Assembly (NCBI RefSeq): GCF_029784165.1
Contig: NC_073696.1
Coordinates: 84,749,215 to 84,813,214, forward strand
Direction of reading: 5' to 3'
Origin: Wyeomyia smithii
Taxonomy: Eukaryota > Arthropoda > Insecta > Diptera > Culicidae
DNA length: 64,000 nt
Shown here: in pieces, positions 10,891 to 21,920 of the stretch
Position numbering within the stretch: the first letter of the stretch is position 1
Layout of the letters: each line of letters begins with the position of its first letter
Notes under the pieces: model-generated
Told to the model about the DNA's origin: nothing
Database searches by the model: none
The model's input: the letters and a program-made list of their open reading frames with translations, nothing else
Program-made: the position numbers and the translations under genes

Positions 10891-13800
10891 ATCGCTACGG
10901 ATGGAAACTTTTTTTACTATTTACAACATGAGGTTCAAATTTATGTTGTTACAACTACAATAACATTCTTCTTAAATACAAATATACACACAAAATTGAA
11001 TAGTAACAACACCAACAGTAAAATACTCGAAAAGTGTGTTAAACGCCACCAAATGGTGTTACTCCACTTCAGGCATTTGAAAAGTTTTGCCTGTATTGAA
11101 ATGCCGGTTACAAGAAACTTGAACATGTATGTAGATGAAACAATATTTCCAAACCAAATGGCCAGTATAGCAGCAAGGAAAACGTATCTCAATTTTGCAA
11201 ATTATAAATAATCGACGACAAACACTCAATTTTCATGCACATCATAATTTATCTACAGCATATACCACCCCGGGGGCGGTACGACTCAATTATGACTAGG
11301 CAAATCAAAGCGTACGCTGAAGAAGTCGGAACGATGTGTGAAAACATTGAATTAATGGCAGATCGATTTTTCAGAGATAATCTCTACGTGCCGCCTTACC
11401 TACTGTGAAAAGATCACTCAATTTGATGTAAACATCATGTAGCTATCATTCAATATCAGCTCAGTCGAATGTTTGCCTTTTGAGCATAATGTTTGCTTCA
11501 GATGGGTTGAAAGCGATAAGCGATTGATTTGTCGAAACCCATAAGTCACTGTAGGGCCTGCTGCTTGGGGCAACTTGCAGCTTCAGGCGCGTGTTTGGAT
11601 CGATCCTGCGCCACCCTGCTGCCGTCGTCTCCGTCGGTGGGCACTTTCCTATTGTTGGTATATTGTTTGATGATTTGACGGTTCGCTTCGCCTTAGCGTT
11701 ACACAGTCAAAAGGAGCCGCCAGATCAAAGGAAGATGGCGGAAGTATTTCGATGATAGTTTCACCGATTATAGTCAGCCTAATGAAGAGGAATAGGTTCA
11801 ACCGCTGCGCTGTGGGTAGATAAACTCTAGTTCACACGGTGGTGTTGGGACGGTTCTGAATTAGGCTAAAATCTAAATGATATGTAAAATAAGTTCATTG
11901 TTTAGCTTTAATTTTAGCCTCAAAATTATTCGAATCTCACCAGTGTGCTGATGTGACGCATGATAATAGACTAAAGTTTTTGGCACATGCAATCACTCAG
12001 TTCGATATGGTCGGTGGGTGATGGGAAATCTCTCGGGTAATTTCTCGTCGTCATAGGTTATGGCTCACCTTTCATGTGTATCCACAGGTAACCGACCGAT
12101 ACGACACGCCTCTGTCACTAGCTGGCAAGGTTAACTTTTGTTCCTGGCTGCATTTTCCGGCTTATTGAACACAAACTGACACCATTGTGTGTGATTTTTT
12201 CTATGAACGACGTGAACATCGATTATATTAATGGTTTATAAAGATGTTTTTTGATGGGATTGTTGGTGTGATGTGCAAAACTGTGTAAAGATTTCTGCGT
12301 ATACTTTATATAGAGTATTGCAACATAACAGCATAGAAATCTAGCAATAGTGTATGAATTTGACACATTATAAGGTCAGAGGATCACTTACTCGGCGATG
12401 ATTGAGGTTCGCAAAAACATATGTAATAATACTGCTCTGAACATAGGTTTAGTTTAACCCATGATTTATTATCATTCTAAAAGAAAACGTTAAAGATGCA
12501 GTCCTGTTTTCAATCCTCTAACTGTTGTCAATAATTATGTTGCAAAAACAGTTAAATGCGATTTTTGGCCCCGTATTGTGTTTCAAGAAAAAATGTTTTA
12601 GTTTTTTAAGTTTATGGTATTGTCAGTAACGCATTAGGCTTTTTTGAATAACCAAGTCACTAGTTACTTGAGTCTTTTATAACTTTTTAAAATTTAACTT
12701 TAGAAACTCATTAAAGATAAGTTCCATCCAGGATCTCTCTAACAGCAATTAAAGTATCACAGAACTGTGTAGTCACACGCCGCCTATTTTAAATGCTTGA
12801 CTGCGCACTCCTCAAGCTTGATAGGGCATGGAGTTCACTACACCGTTCTGTGGAGTGCCACGCGACAGTGACCACGTGCTTCATCCCCTACCAATTCGGT
12901 GAGTGGGCCGTCATGGTTCGATGAATTCACCGAAACTAAAGTAGGGTTCGGGGTTAACGAAAGAAAAACGAGTTGATGCCTGGGGCAATACCGGACAAAC
13001 TGTCAATGTATTATGTACGACCGGTAGGTTCCGTGCGGTACCTAATGAATGTTTATTGTGAAATTCGATATGGCCAATTTCTAGTTCGCATGGAGCTTAC
13101 GCCTCTGGATGGGTCGTTAACGTTCAATACATATCGGTTGATTGATATGTCTAGCGATTCGACTCGGAAGTGATAATGATAACAGTCATTTTCAACCACA
13201 GAAGACAGCATGAAGCTTGAAAAGTTTCTAAAAAAAGTATTGAAAGAAAATTTTCTGCAAACACTTTTCCCTATGCACCCTACCCCTGATAGTACTAAGG
13301 CCTTCAGGGGATACGCGAACGAAAATTCAGTAATGGCGGATTTTTTCTTCATAGTACTGAAGTGTTGTCTTACTCTTAAAACATGACTGCAGTAATCAAA
13401 CAAATCATAGTTCAATTTAAATCCTGAACTAGACTACCTCAACATGATCTACCACTACTCTCTCCCACTCCACGAGAGCATTACAAGCCAGGGGGTACAA
13501 TCGATAAGAAAAATATCGCCAAAGTGTACTCAGAAAAAAGGGTTGAGATCCGCTGAATAAATCAATGGAAATCAAGCTACAATTGCTGGAAACATCTTTT
13601 CTAGCAATGGCGTATTTTTCATTCAAGGCTTGAAAACTGTCAAAAATTTACTTTCACGTACGTTTCGTCATTCATCAGCATGAACCCTTCGTAGAGCTTG
13701 CTCCATTTAGAATCCGGAAATATTGTTAGTTGCTGTGCCCCTGGTGGTCGGATTTGAAATATTTTGTCAGCTATTTGTTTGAAAACAATTCGCCTCTCAG

Positions 13801-13940
13801 TGCTAGAAGTTTCATCTCGTTACGTGAAGTTTGGAGAATGTTTTTAGCACAACAGACGAAAGAAGAAATATAGTTCTGCTCACTCACGTCGAGAACCCGA
13901 TGTGGTCCGCTCTGAAAATCGCAAAAACACTGAAATTCGC
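10891..13940. other. Stretch of about 3 kb without recognisable gene
   Basis: Both strands were read. A GC-richer patch at 11470-11720 is open on the minus strand for about 80 codons without a Met, but I cannot identify it and it has no clear splice signals. Other open frames (12973-13173 +, 13053-13415 -) look like chance. Confidence 0.4.
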
Positions 13941-14792
13941 CATATCAACCGTTTATGTATGCTCAAACGTTTCCGAGAACGGATGACCGTTACCTGGAAG
14001 GATCATAGCAAGCTCCGTAGTGAAATATACGATTGGCAGCAACCCTGGAAGGTATTGAGAGCAACCAAGGTGAAGCCAGGATACTCGAATCGTACTTGCC
14101 AGATCATGCTCCACCTGGTCTAACCACCTTGCTCTTCGTGCTTTTTTTCGTCTCGTATTAACCGGATTCAAAGTGAGAATCAATTTTGCAGGGTAGTTGT
14201 CCGTCGTTCTCGCAAAGTATCCGTCCAGATTTTGCTACTTTCTGGATGCTGGGATCACCGTAGAGTTGCGCGAGTTCAAGCTTCTATCTCCGTCTCCACA
14301 CTACGTTCTCCAGCACACCGCCAAAAATGGCTCTTAGCACCCGTCTTTCGAAAGCTCCGAGCGCTCTCCGAGGTCCTCTTAAAGCATTGTTCATGTCTCA
14401 TGCCTGTAGAGAACAACTGGTCTAATAAGCGTTTTGTACAAGGTGCACTTTGCACGGGGGTTTAGACGTTTCGACTGTAATTTTTTGTGGAGCCCATTCA
14501 GTAGGCACGACTCCCGCTGAAAATTAGCCTCCTAATCTCACGGCTAGTATCATTGTTCTCAGTCACCATTGAGCTAAGGTACACGACTTCGTCGACTACC
14601 TCAAACTCATCCTAGCCCTGTCCTAGACGTGTCCGGTCGCGCTCAGTACCACCCACTAGCAGGTACTTCATTTTAGACGTAATTATCTTCTCTGTTTAAC
14701 AGTTTAGACTGAGGCACTGCCACCGTCATCCGCAAAGCAGATTAATTGACCGGATTTAACGAAAATCGTGCTCCGCGTGTCCATCCCCCGTA

Positions 14793-15187
14793 AGGGTGTG
14801 CGAAATTTCGCGAAATCTCGAGTTTCACGAAATTAGACGAAATTTATCGAAATTAAGCACACATTTTTTAATAAATGTTAACAACTTATGATTTCTAAAC
14901 CAATTTTTCTGCTGTTATAAACTCTAATCAAGGTCCGGAAATGCTTCAAAGCTTTAAGTCTTAAAAATTTTGGAAAATCTAGAGTTTTTATTTTTCTTAA
15001 TTTTCGGAGTTTTCTTGAAAATGTTCCACTTCAATGAACCTAAAATATCTCTAAGCGTTCGTTTTAAATATGAATCAATGAAAAGTTTACTTAAAAGTTA
15101 TAAATTTTAGTCATTTTTTGAAGAGTTTCGAGAAAAATTTCTTTCAGTTTCGGAAACCTCGAATTTTCGCAAAATTTCGTACAGCCT
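14793..15187. mobile_element. TA-flanked MITE inside the RTE remnant
   Basis: A 395-bp insertion with ~30-bp imperfect inverted ends: the left end reads agggtgtgcgaaatttcgcg and the right end is its complement with a few changes. TA is duplicated at 14791-14792 and 15188-15189. Removing it restores the RTE reading frame between LETSGY and RGMDTRSTIF. The TA target suggests the Tc1/mariner superfamily. There is no coding sequence. Confidence 0.75.
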
Positions 15188-15421
15188 TACATACCCGCTC
15201 GTTTCTAGCGCAAAATTGAACAGCAGGCAGGAAAGACCATCATCTTGTCAAAGTCACTTGCGGAATCCGAATGTCCGAATTCGACCCTACATGAAGCCGG
15301 ACAGTCGCTGGAAAATTATTTGGGATATCTCTTTGTAGACGGCATTCAGGATAATGATCGTTCGGTAGTTTCCACAATCTAGCTTGTCGCCTTTCATGTA
15401 CAGGGTGCTCAGGGTGCTAGA

Positions 15422-15735
15422 CAGTGATGCCACATGAACAGATTTATATGTATTTATACAGATTTTTTTCGTATTCTTCATACAGATATCTGTATATACA
15501 GATTACAGATTTTCTGGATTGGATTTTCTTTTTGGTTTTCATGAGGTCGCAAAATAAATTTCTTGGTTTAGTTGAAAAAACAGATTTGAAAACTAGATTT
15601 CAGACCCCCTCTCCCCCTATGTAATGATAAGTAACGTTCGATATGACTCCCCCCATAAAATTATGTAATGCTGGACAACCTGCCCCCACTCAAAATTTGC
15701 AATTATGAGCAAACATCACAGTTACGTAACGGTCT
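15422..15735. repeat. Repeat fragments inside the DD37D element
   Basis: From 15422 the sequence cagtgatgccacatgaacag with repeated acagatt words looks like one end of a hAT-type MITE. From about 15600 to 15730 the words tatgtaatgataagtaacg and cagttacgtaac match the repeat family at 36770-36900 and 51060-51310. Both are partial. Confidence 0.4.
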
Positions 15736-15737
15736 CA

Positions 15738-16623
15738 ACTGCAGGCACAGTTGTTCCCAAGAAGAAACCTGGTATAAAACGGAGTGTTCGGACTCCAGCG
15801 GTCATCAAAGCAGTGAAGGAACGTTTCCGGCGAAATCCAGCCCGTTCGGCGAGAAAAAATGGTGTGTGAAATGAACATGAGCCACACTTCCATGCAAAAT
15901 GTTGTCAAAAAGGATCTTGGATATTCAGCTTTTAAGAAGCAGAAAATGTACGGATTAACTTGTAAAAATATTGCCGACAGGGTTACTAGATCTCGGTTGC
16001 TGCTGAAGATGCCCGTACCTAATAATGTTGTGATTATTTTTTCTGACGAAAAGTTGTTTACCATGGAGGCAACTTTGAACAAGCCAAAGGACTGCGTTCA
16101 TGGAGCATGTCTTTGTGATATACAAGTCGATAAAAGAGCAGTCGAGCGATATCAAAATGCGTCAGCTATGATGGTTTGAAGATGTTCATCGACCAAAGGG
16201 AAATTACCATTGCTATTTATTGACAGGGATTACTATTTGTAACACGTTATCAAAGGCTTTTTGCATCCTTGCGCTAAAATGCTTTTCGGGAAAGACAGTT
16301 TTTGCTTTCAGCAGGATACAGCACCAGCGCATAAAGCATTGATTGTTCATTAATGGTGTAAGCAGAATTTGTCTTGTCTCATCAGTTAATCTGAATGACC
16401 TGCATCGTCACCGGATTTGAACCCGCTAGACTTCAGTATGTAGGGATATATGCTAGGAAAGTTGGACGACGTTAGGCATTTGAGTTTGGACACATTTCAA
16501 AAACGTTTGGAGAAGATTTGGGATGAAATGGCGAACGAAGTTGTGCGTGCGGCTTGCAATGACTTCGAAAAGCGTCTGCTAGCCGTTATCAAACACAAAG
16601 GTGAAAGACTTGAATTCAACTAA
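15738..16623 (+). pseudogene. DD37D mariner-like transposase pseudogene
   Basis: A helix-turn-helix N-terminus (VKERFRRNPARSARK) is followed by a one-base shift, then MNMSHTSMQNVVKKDLGYSAF and the first catalytic Asp in FSDEKLFT. After another break come QQDTAPAHKA (second Asp) and SPDLNPLDF (third Asp), and the frame runs to a stop at 16621. I count 37 residues between the second and third Asp, hence DD37D. At least four in-frame stops (for example 16351, 16396, 16405 and 16441) and two frameshifts show it is dead. The enzyme family cuts and pastes DNA at TA dinucleotides. Confidence 0.85.
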
Positions 16624-17479
16624 GTACATTGTAATTTTACTACTTATATCGATTCCGAAGAGAAATAAAAACTGGTTTGAGTTTTATGGCATAAATGTGT
16701 TTCATTTACACTTGCCCTGTAAATGAGGCAAATAACCCCATTCTTCCACTCCTCCGGTAGACATTCCGTTTCCCAAATCTTGACAATTGCCATTCTAGGG
16801 TTAACCGGCCACCTCCCAATTACCCGCTATTGCATCCAACCCATATCATGTGCCCAGCTCATGTGTGTCACCACAACTCTGGTAGAAGGTGTGTCGTCCA
16901 TTCCTATTCGTAAGCACCATCGTCCCCGTCCAACATACCTCCTGCAGTGCTACGATTTTGTACTTGCGGTTTTTCAACTCATTGGAAAGTACACGGGTAC
17001 TTACTAGGAAATTTAGAGACCGACAATTCCATGTTCCGAACATCCAATGGTTAGTCCGTTTTCTTCGTCTGGATCTTCGCCAATTTTTCTAGTTCGAATT
17101 TTCTGTTATAGCGTTCGTTCCTTTTTGGTTTCCGCGGGCAGGCTTGCAAGGCCCACGAACAACCTCACTTTCTCGCAGAAGGACAACTTGTACAACTGTC
17201 AAACGTATACGTTTTGTCTTAATTGTTCTTAATACAGGTCAGACTCGATTATCAGGAGTTTTGGAAAATATTTTCCTCCGGATAACCGAATTCTCCGAAT
17301 CGATTTTCTATTTATATTTTTCTCATCCTTACCCATCCAGAACAGTCAGTTTGTTGATCAAAAGAATATTGTAGACGGTAAATATGCCAACATAAAATAT
17401 ACAAATTATCTAGCGACTGTATGTCGATGTTTGTCAAATGTATAAAATTTAATCATAATGAGATGAGCCAATCGTGTCA

Positions 17480-17743
17480 AAAAAACAATATCGCACGCAA
17501 GCCTGGGGGGCTTATGCGGTCTCGATCAACTAGATTAGTTGAGAGAATTCGTTATCGATATTGTTTTTTGGCACATTTTGCATGTGTAGGATAAGTACAA
17601 CGATACACCGTGCCCCAGTGCTGAGTCGAGAAAGTTTCCGGCTCGAAAAGATCCTCGACCTGATCGGGAATCGAACCCGATGTCACAACCGTGTGGGAGA
17701 GCTAGCCGACCGACATCGCTAACCACAGAACCACGGGGACCAC
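17480..17743 (-). mobile_element. tRNA-derived SINE (second family)
   Basis: A minus-strand insertion of 264 bp flanked by a 9-bp duplication atcgtgtca (17471-17479 and 17744-17752). Its tRNA-like head has A-box-like tggttctgtgg and B box GGTTCGATTCC (plus-strand 17667-17677). The 3' end carries a 14-base inverted repeat (17480-17493 with 17556-17569) that can fold into a terminal stem-loop. It is clearly different from the SINE at 5415. Confidence 0.82.
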
Positions 17744-17752
17744 ATCGTGTCA

Positions 17753-18361
17753 CCTCTCTTTATTATTATTATTGTTATTATTATTATTATTACTATTATT
17801 ATTATTATTATTCCCTTTTCTAATTCATCTGATTGCGTTTGTCTACATGAATAAAACTCAAACTATCAACTATTACAAATACACTTAAGCGGCCGTGTTG
17901 AACAGTTTCAGACGGTTTTTGGAAATTTTACAAGATTGACGGAAATCGAATAAATGGTACACTTCGTCAAATTCTTCGCAAATCACTAAAACAGATTCAT
18001 TTTTCCCGTAGTTAGTTCGTCTCAAGTTAAGTCTTGAACAGTAACTAGATCCTAATGATACTACCGGTACATTCAGGTTGATTTGCTCCAGCAGGTTGGG
18101 AGAGTCAATGTTATCAAGTGCTCTACATAGCTGAATTTCGCCGACACTGCAGAGTTTCCATGCCAAGGAGACGGCATCGATCTTCGTAGGGTGGTGAGTT
18201 CGTTGGGTTACTCCAAGGAAGGAACCTTAGTGCAAATTTTAAAAATCGCGACTGTATAGCTTCGATTCTAGTGGTCCAACAGTTTATGTAGGGGCTCCAA
18301 ATTATTGAAAGGGTTTCCAATACTGAGCGAACAAGGGCGTAGAACAGTGATCGTGCATCGA
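17753..18361 (-). mobile_element. 5'-truncated non-LTR retrotransposon 3' end
   Basis: The minus-strand frame from about 18359 reads DARSLFYALVRSVLE, then IIWSPY, RFLKFALRFLPW and YEDRCRLLGMETL. These words are typical of the thumb and C-terminus of Jockey/CR1-type ORF2. After one frameshift it continues in 17885-18166 to a stop. The 3' UTR ends in an ATT/AAT repeat (plus-strand 17758-17812), which serves as the tail. The endonuclease and the palm are missing. Confidence 0.75.
17758..17812. repeat. (TTA)n tract, tail of the non-LTR fragment
   Basis: An imperfect TTA repeat that lies directly at the 3' end of the minus-strand retroelement. Confidence 0.85.
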
Positions 18362-18538
18362 ATTAACTACGCAGTATATAGCGCGAATAATTTGGTATTT
18401 CTAGATACCTAGAAATTTTCCAGCTATTTTCCCCGCATAATCGAGCCACGGATAATCGAGCCCCCGGATGATCGTGCCTCCGGATTATCGAGTCCGACTT
18501 GTACCTTCAACCTAAGCTTCCAATTGTGATTTCAACTA

Positions 18539-19877
18539 GGGTAGATCTGCTTAATATAGACCACTTCCTTCAGTGGACCACCTAAACTTCTTACACCAAA
18601 TGACACATTATAAATATACTTATTATGATTTGTGCTTTGACAACTTCAATAATGTTCTTCATCAGAAATGTTGCAACAGACGTTTACTATAATATTCTTC
18701 ATTAAGGCTGTAAAAAATGCCTTAATAACAGCCACCTGGTTTGCCATGGTTTGTTAACGTTTTCATAGAAAAGGGCTTTACCAAAAACTGTACTGGCATT
18801 ACACTTTCTGAGCGAAACTAATCAGATTTTCGATGAACGGGTAGGATAATAGTGTCTTTAAAAGATAAGCAATAAATTTTACTAGAAAAAACATTTAAAA
18901 TATTGAAAAAATAGTGGCCCAAATAAGGGTGGAAATAATATTGTTTTCCTTATTCCGACATGCTTCATTTCGAACAAGAACTATCATCGATATAACGCCG
19001 CGAATCATAGTTACCATAGTAACCATAAATTTGTTATGATCGTGTTATTGTACAAAATTGCTGCTGAAATGGGAAAAACGCCGAAAATTGGTAAAAAATA
19101 TAATGAAGCAGCTGTTACTGAGTGTCTTCAAGCAATAAAAAGTGGTGTTTCGACTAGAAAAGCGGCGTTACAATGTTCCCCGAACCACCGTAATGTTCCG
19201 TGCAAGCAGCAAGTGGTCAGGAAAACCACGAAGAGGTAAACCAACTGCATTGACTGCCGCGGAAGAGAATTCAATTGTTCGTTGGATAACTCGGATGACA
19301 CGTAAAGGATTCCCTATTACGAAGTCTACAAGATTCATCTCAGAAAACCCTCGTCATTCGGACTGCATGATGAAAGCCGGTATGTTGATGCAATAGTAAA
19401 CTTTTATGTTATTAAATGCTATTGCAATATTCCTTGTGACATTTTTCTCACTAACGTGAGTCCCGTAATAGGACTTCATTCACTTCACTCTGTTTTCACC
19501 GTGAAGTGACTCCCGCAATGGTACTGTGGGTTCATGACCCGCCATCCAATACTCTCAGTGCGTATGCCAGAGTTAGTTTCATCAGCGGCAGGTACGGTTG
19601 AAGAGATTTATTATTTAGACCTGGCCCAAATTAAGAAACTGTTGTGGTCCAAATAAGGAAACGGTGGCCCTTCAAAGGAAACTGAAGCGATGAATTATTT
19701 CTTTTATTATAAGAAAATAGAGAAATTATCTTGTTGTTTTTCATGCAGAAAAGATGATAAACATGTTACTTAATGTTTTCAAATAATAAAATACTTAATT
19801 CAGTTTAGATATTTACACTTTTTCTTGCAAAATTTGCAGCTACGCTACTAAGTGGTCCATCAAAGGCAAGTATACCC
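18539..19877 (+). mobile_element. pogo-type element with degenerate transposase
   Basis: The left end gggtagatctgcttaa (18539) and the right end, read in reverse complement, gggtatacttgccttt (19877) match at roughly 70% over 30 bp, and both lead into gaccactt. TA flanks both ends. The phrase tggcccaaataagg and variants is repeated at about 18913, 19621 and 19645, as sub-terminal repeats might be. A transposase fragment lies in the middle. Confidence 0.6.
19069..19396 (+). pseudogene. pogo-like transposase N-terminal fragment
   Basis: Starts MGKTPKIGKKYNEAAV and continues with a pipsqueak-type helix-turn-helix (CLQAIKSGVSTRKAAL). After a frameshift near 19172 it goes on with YNVPRTTV, RRGKPTALTAAEENSIVRW and RKGFPIT, the CENP-B-like second DNA-binding region of pogo transposases. 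It ends at 19394-19396. The DDE catalytic domain is absent. The family binds TIRs and inserts at TA. Confidence 0.75.
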
Positions 19878-21584
19878 TACGACGCGTCTTCTAGTCCAAC
19901 CAAACAACAATTTACATTCACGAAAATGTTTCCGCACATCATATACGGTCGATTTAGCCACTTTCAACGATTCCGGATTCTAAATGAATCAAACCTTACA
20001 GCTGAGTGAACCCAGTTAAAGTTACTAGTTCAATTTTGGGTTGATCCACGAATTATCGTTTCGAACAGCCAAGTACAGCATTCAATAATGTAACAAATTT
20101 TGAGTGTACAGCTATCACGAACAGTATTTCATAACAGTGCATACGGTGTCATGAAATTCTATTTTTATCGCACAAGGCTAATCGATTTTCCGACAAAACG
20201 CTAGCATACAAATAATAACGTGTCGCTGATGTGTCATGTGTCGATTCAATTTTGGTTACCCCGGAAATGTTGCCTGCATCAATCAAAAATAGGCTTTTTC
20301 ACACATACCCTTCCAGTCTGCACATGATTTGCGCTGCAACGTGGGATGAGGTTATTTTGCATAAACGAAACGGTATTATTGGATGGCGTTGAAAGCGTTC
20401 GCTGTTATGGTTTGTAATCGATTTATTTCGATAACAAACCTGTCGATCAATTAATTCATTAAGCGCTTCTATTGACTTTCCAAGCAAACTAGTTTTGATT
20501 GAAATTACTATTATTAGTTGCGAATAGACAGGTTCGACCTAAATTGAAATGCTTAAATTAAGAGTAGATGGTCTATGGAATCGTAGTATCAGATTCGTAT
20601 ATCAAGATTTTTTATGTTGAATCTATAAACCTGAATAAAATGTCTGTTTTATGAGGCATGTTTCCTCTCCAATACTCGAGTGATTTTTTACATTGTTTGC
20701 AATAGTGTCGAGTTGAGCTTTAGCGATCGGTGTAGAAATGCCCGGTTGCAAGCATTATTGTTATGAACAGTTATTATGTAGAATATTTTGTAAAACTACT
20801 AGAAGATCTACTAATGGACTTTTCACTCTAAGAACTGCTTTTAAGGTGCATTTTGCCGGGCACAGAAATCGTCTCTACTTCATGAAACTACAGTAAATTC
20901 CAAGGACAGCCAAATGAATTTTTAATCATTTTATGAACATGGTATTTTTGAACAATGCATTTAAACGGCTCTCAAGAAAAGGAGGAACTTTATTTTTTAG
21001 TAAATTCTGAGAGTATTTTCGCAAAAAGGCAAAGTTATACCTCGTAACCTCATTGATGTAACCTTCTCTTCAAAGTACGGGTGAAAACCTTTTAATTTCT
21101 CTCCTTTATTTTTATCTTCAGACTCATAAAACCCGGTAATTTGAACGATGCTATGAGTTTCCATTCCGTTGTCTCGATACTAACAATACTCACAGGAAAA
21201 TAAATAAAGCAGACAGAAAATCTGTAGTGCTATAATACCTAGGTTTCAACAAAATGAATACATCTTCTGTTTTTCATCTTTAAGGACAGTTGAATAACCT
21301 TTACACACAAAGTATTCCACTATTATTTGCACACTTATTAAACGTGCGATTCGGAAGCCAACCCAGTCTCTGAACCGAAGCTCATCAATACGGAAGTCAC
21401 CGAAGATTTTTGCTGGTCTCTAATTAGATCTTCCATGACGTTCGGTGAAGCGCGTGCCAAATTGATTGGACAGTGTAATCATGGACCCTAACCTTGTTAT
21501 TATCCTATCTGCCGCCGCATAGGTCAACATATGTTCGGCACGATTTCAGACACACACTCGCCCGGTCGTAACCCGGTTAGGTGG
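19878..21584. other. Stretch without recognisable gene
   Basis: About 1.7 kb of AT-rich DNA with no open frame over 62 codons and no recognised repeat. Confidence 0.5.
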
Positions 21585-21592
21585 CTTGCTGC

Positions 21593-21912
21593 CAGCGTTG
21601 CCAGGTATCCAGATTTAGCTGGATTATCCAGATTTTTGAACATGTATCCGAGTAGACAGCTTTGATGTCCAATTATCCAGATTTTTCATGGATGATCCAG
21701 ATTTTATCCAGATTTTATTTTGTCCGTTCCGCAAAAAGGTCATCACTTCAATTTTGGCGCGAAATTTTGCAATTTTGTCACCTCAAATTTTGCGTACCCC
21801 AAAACTTTTATCCGAAAAATTAACCTTTCACCCCACGAAATGACTGCCAGATTTTTTCCAGATTTTTATTTTGCCTTTTCCAGATTTTTGAAAAAATGAC
21901 CTGGCAACGCTG
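21593..21912. mobile_element. hAT-type MITE with intact ends
   Basis: A 320-bp element with inverted ends cagcgttgccaggt (21593) and acctggcaacgctg (to 21912). It is flanked by a perfect 8-bp duplication cttgctgc (21585-21592 and 21913-21920). An 8-bp TSD with a CAG start is diagnostic of hAT. The interior is rich in the word ccagattttt and non-coding. Confidence 0.88.
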
Positions 21913-21920
21913 CTTGCTGC

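Larger units (their letters stand above)
15401..16719 (+). mobile_element. mariner-type DD37D transposon, degenerate
   Basis: A 1319-bp element beginning cagggtg and ending ccctg, with TA duplicated at 15399-15400 and 16720-16721. Removing it joins the host RTE codons exactly (VICLI-YM-KGDK). It carries a broken transposase. The left part between the terminus and the transposase is enlarged by about 170 bp relative to the related copy at 49145-49732, apparently by other repeat fragments. Confidence 0.85.
13953..17200 (-). mobile_element. RTE-clade non-LTR retrotransposon remnant, interrupted and deleted
   Basis: Read on the minus strand, pieces of one RTE-type polyprotein appear in order. 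The endonuclease N-terminus lies at 16846-17043 (GTWNCRSLN, IVALQEVCWTG). An RT entry segment precedes 16722. It continues at 15290-15400 as KGDKLDCGNYR. Then come GLSCLLFNFALE near 15200, the catalytic FADD near 14735, a thumb segment (FEVVDEVVYLSSMVTENND) at about 14560-14620, and the C-terminal RRARWLDQVEHDL at about 14110. Many stops and frameshifts occur, and most of the endonuclease and palm is deleted. A DD37D mariner and a TA-flanked MITE sit inside it. RTE/JAM1-like elements are known from Aedes; the exact family is not established. Confidence 0.8.
17235..18501. mobile_element. pogo-type TIR element carrying two later insertions
   Basis: Left end caggtcagactcgattatc (17235) and right end gattatcgagtccgacttg (18483-18501) are complementary at about 16 of 19 positions. 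TA flanks both sides (17233-17234, 18502-18503). Sub-terminal gataatcgagcc words at 18434-18480 repeat the theme. No pogo transposase remains. The interior is occupied by a SINE (17480-17743) and a non-LTR fragment (17753-18361). Confidence 0.7.

Noticed and set aside
11470..11720. GC-richer minus-strand open frame of about 80 codons
   Set aside because: No Met and no convincing splice sites. The opposite strand is open too, and I recognise no family.
12828..12898. Possible first coding exon (ATG, 71 bases, then GTGAGT)
   Set aside because: Short, no conserved words, no acceptor or partner exon found. A TATA-like tattttaaa upstream is not enough.
17535..17753. Minus-strand ORF of 72 codons
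   Set aside because: It lies wholly in the second SINE; the words come from the tRNA-like head.
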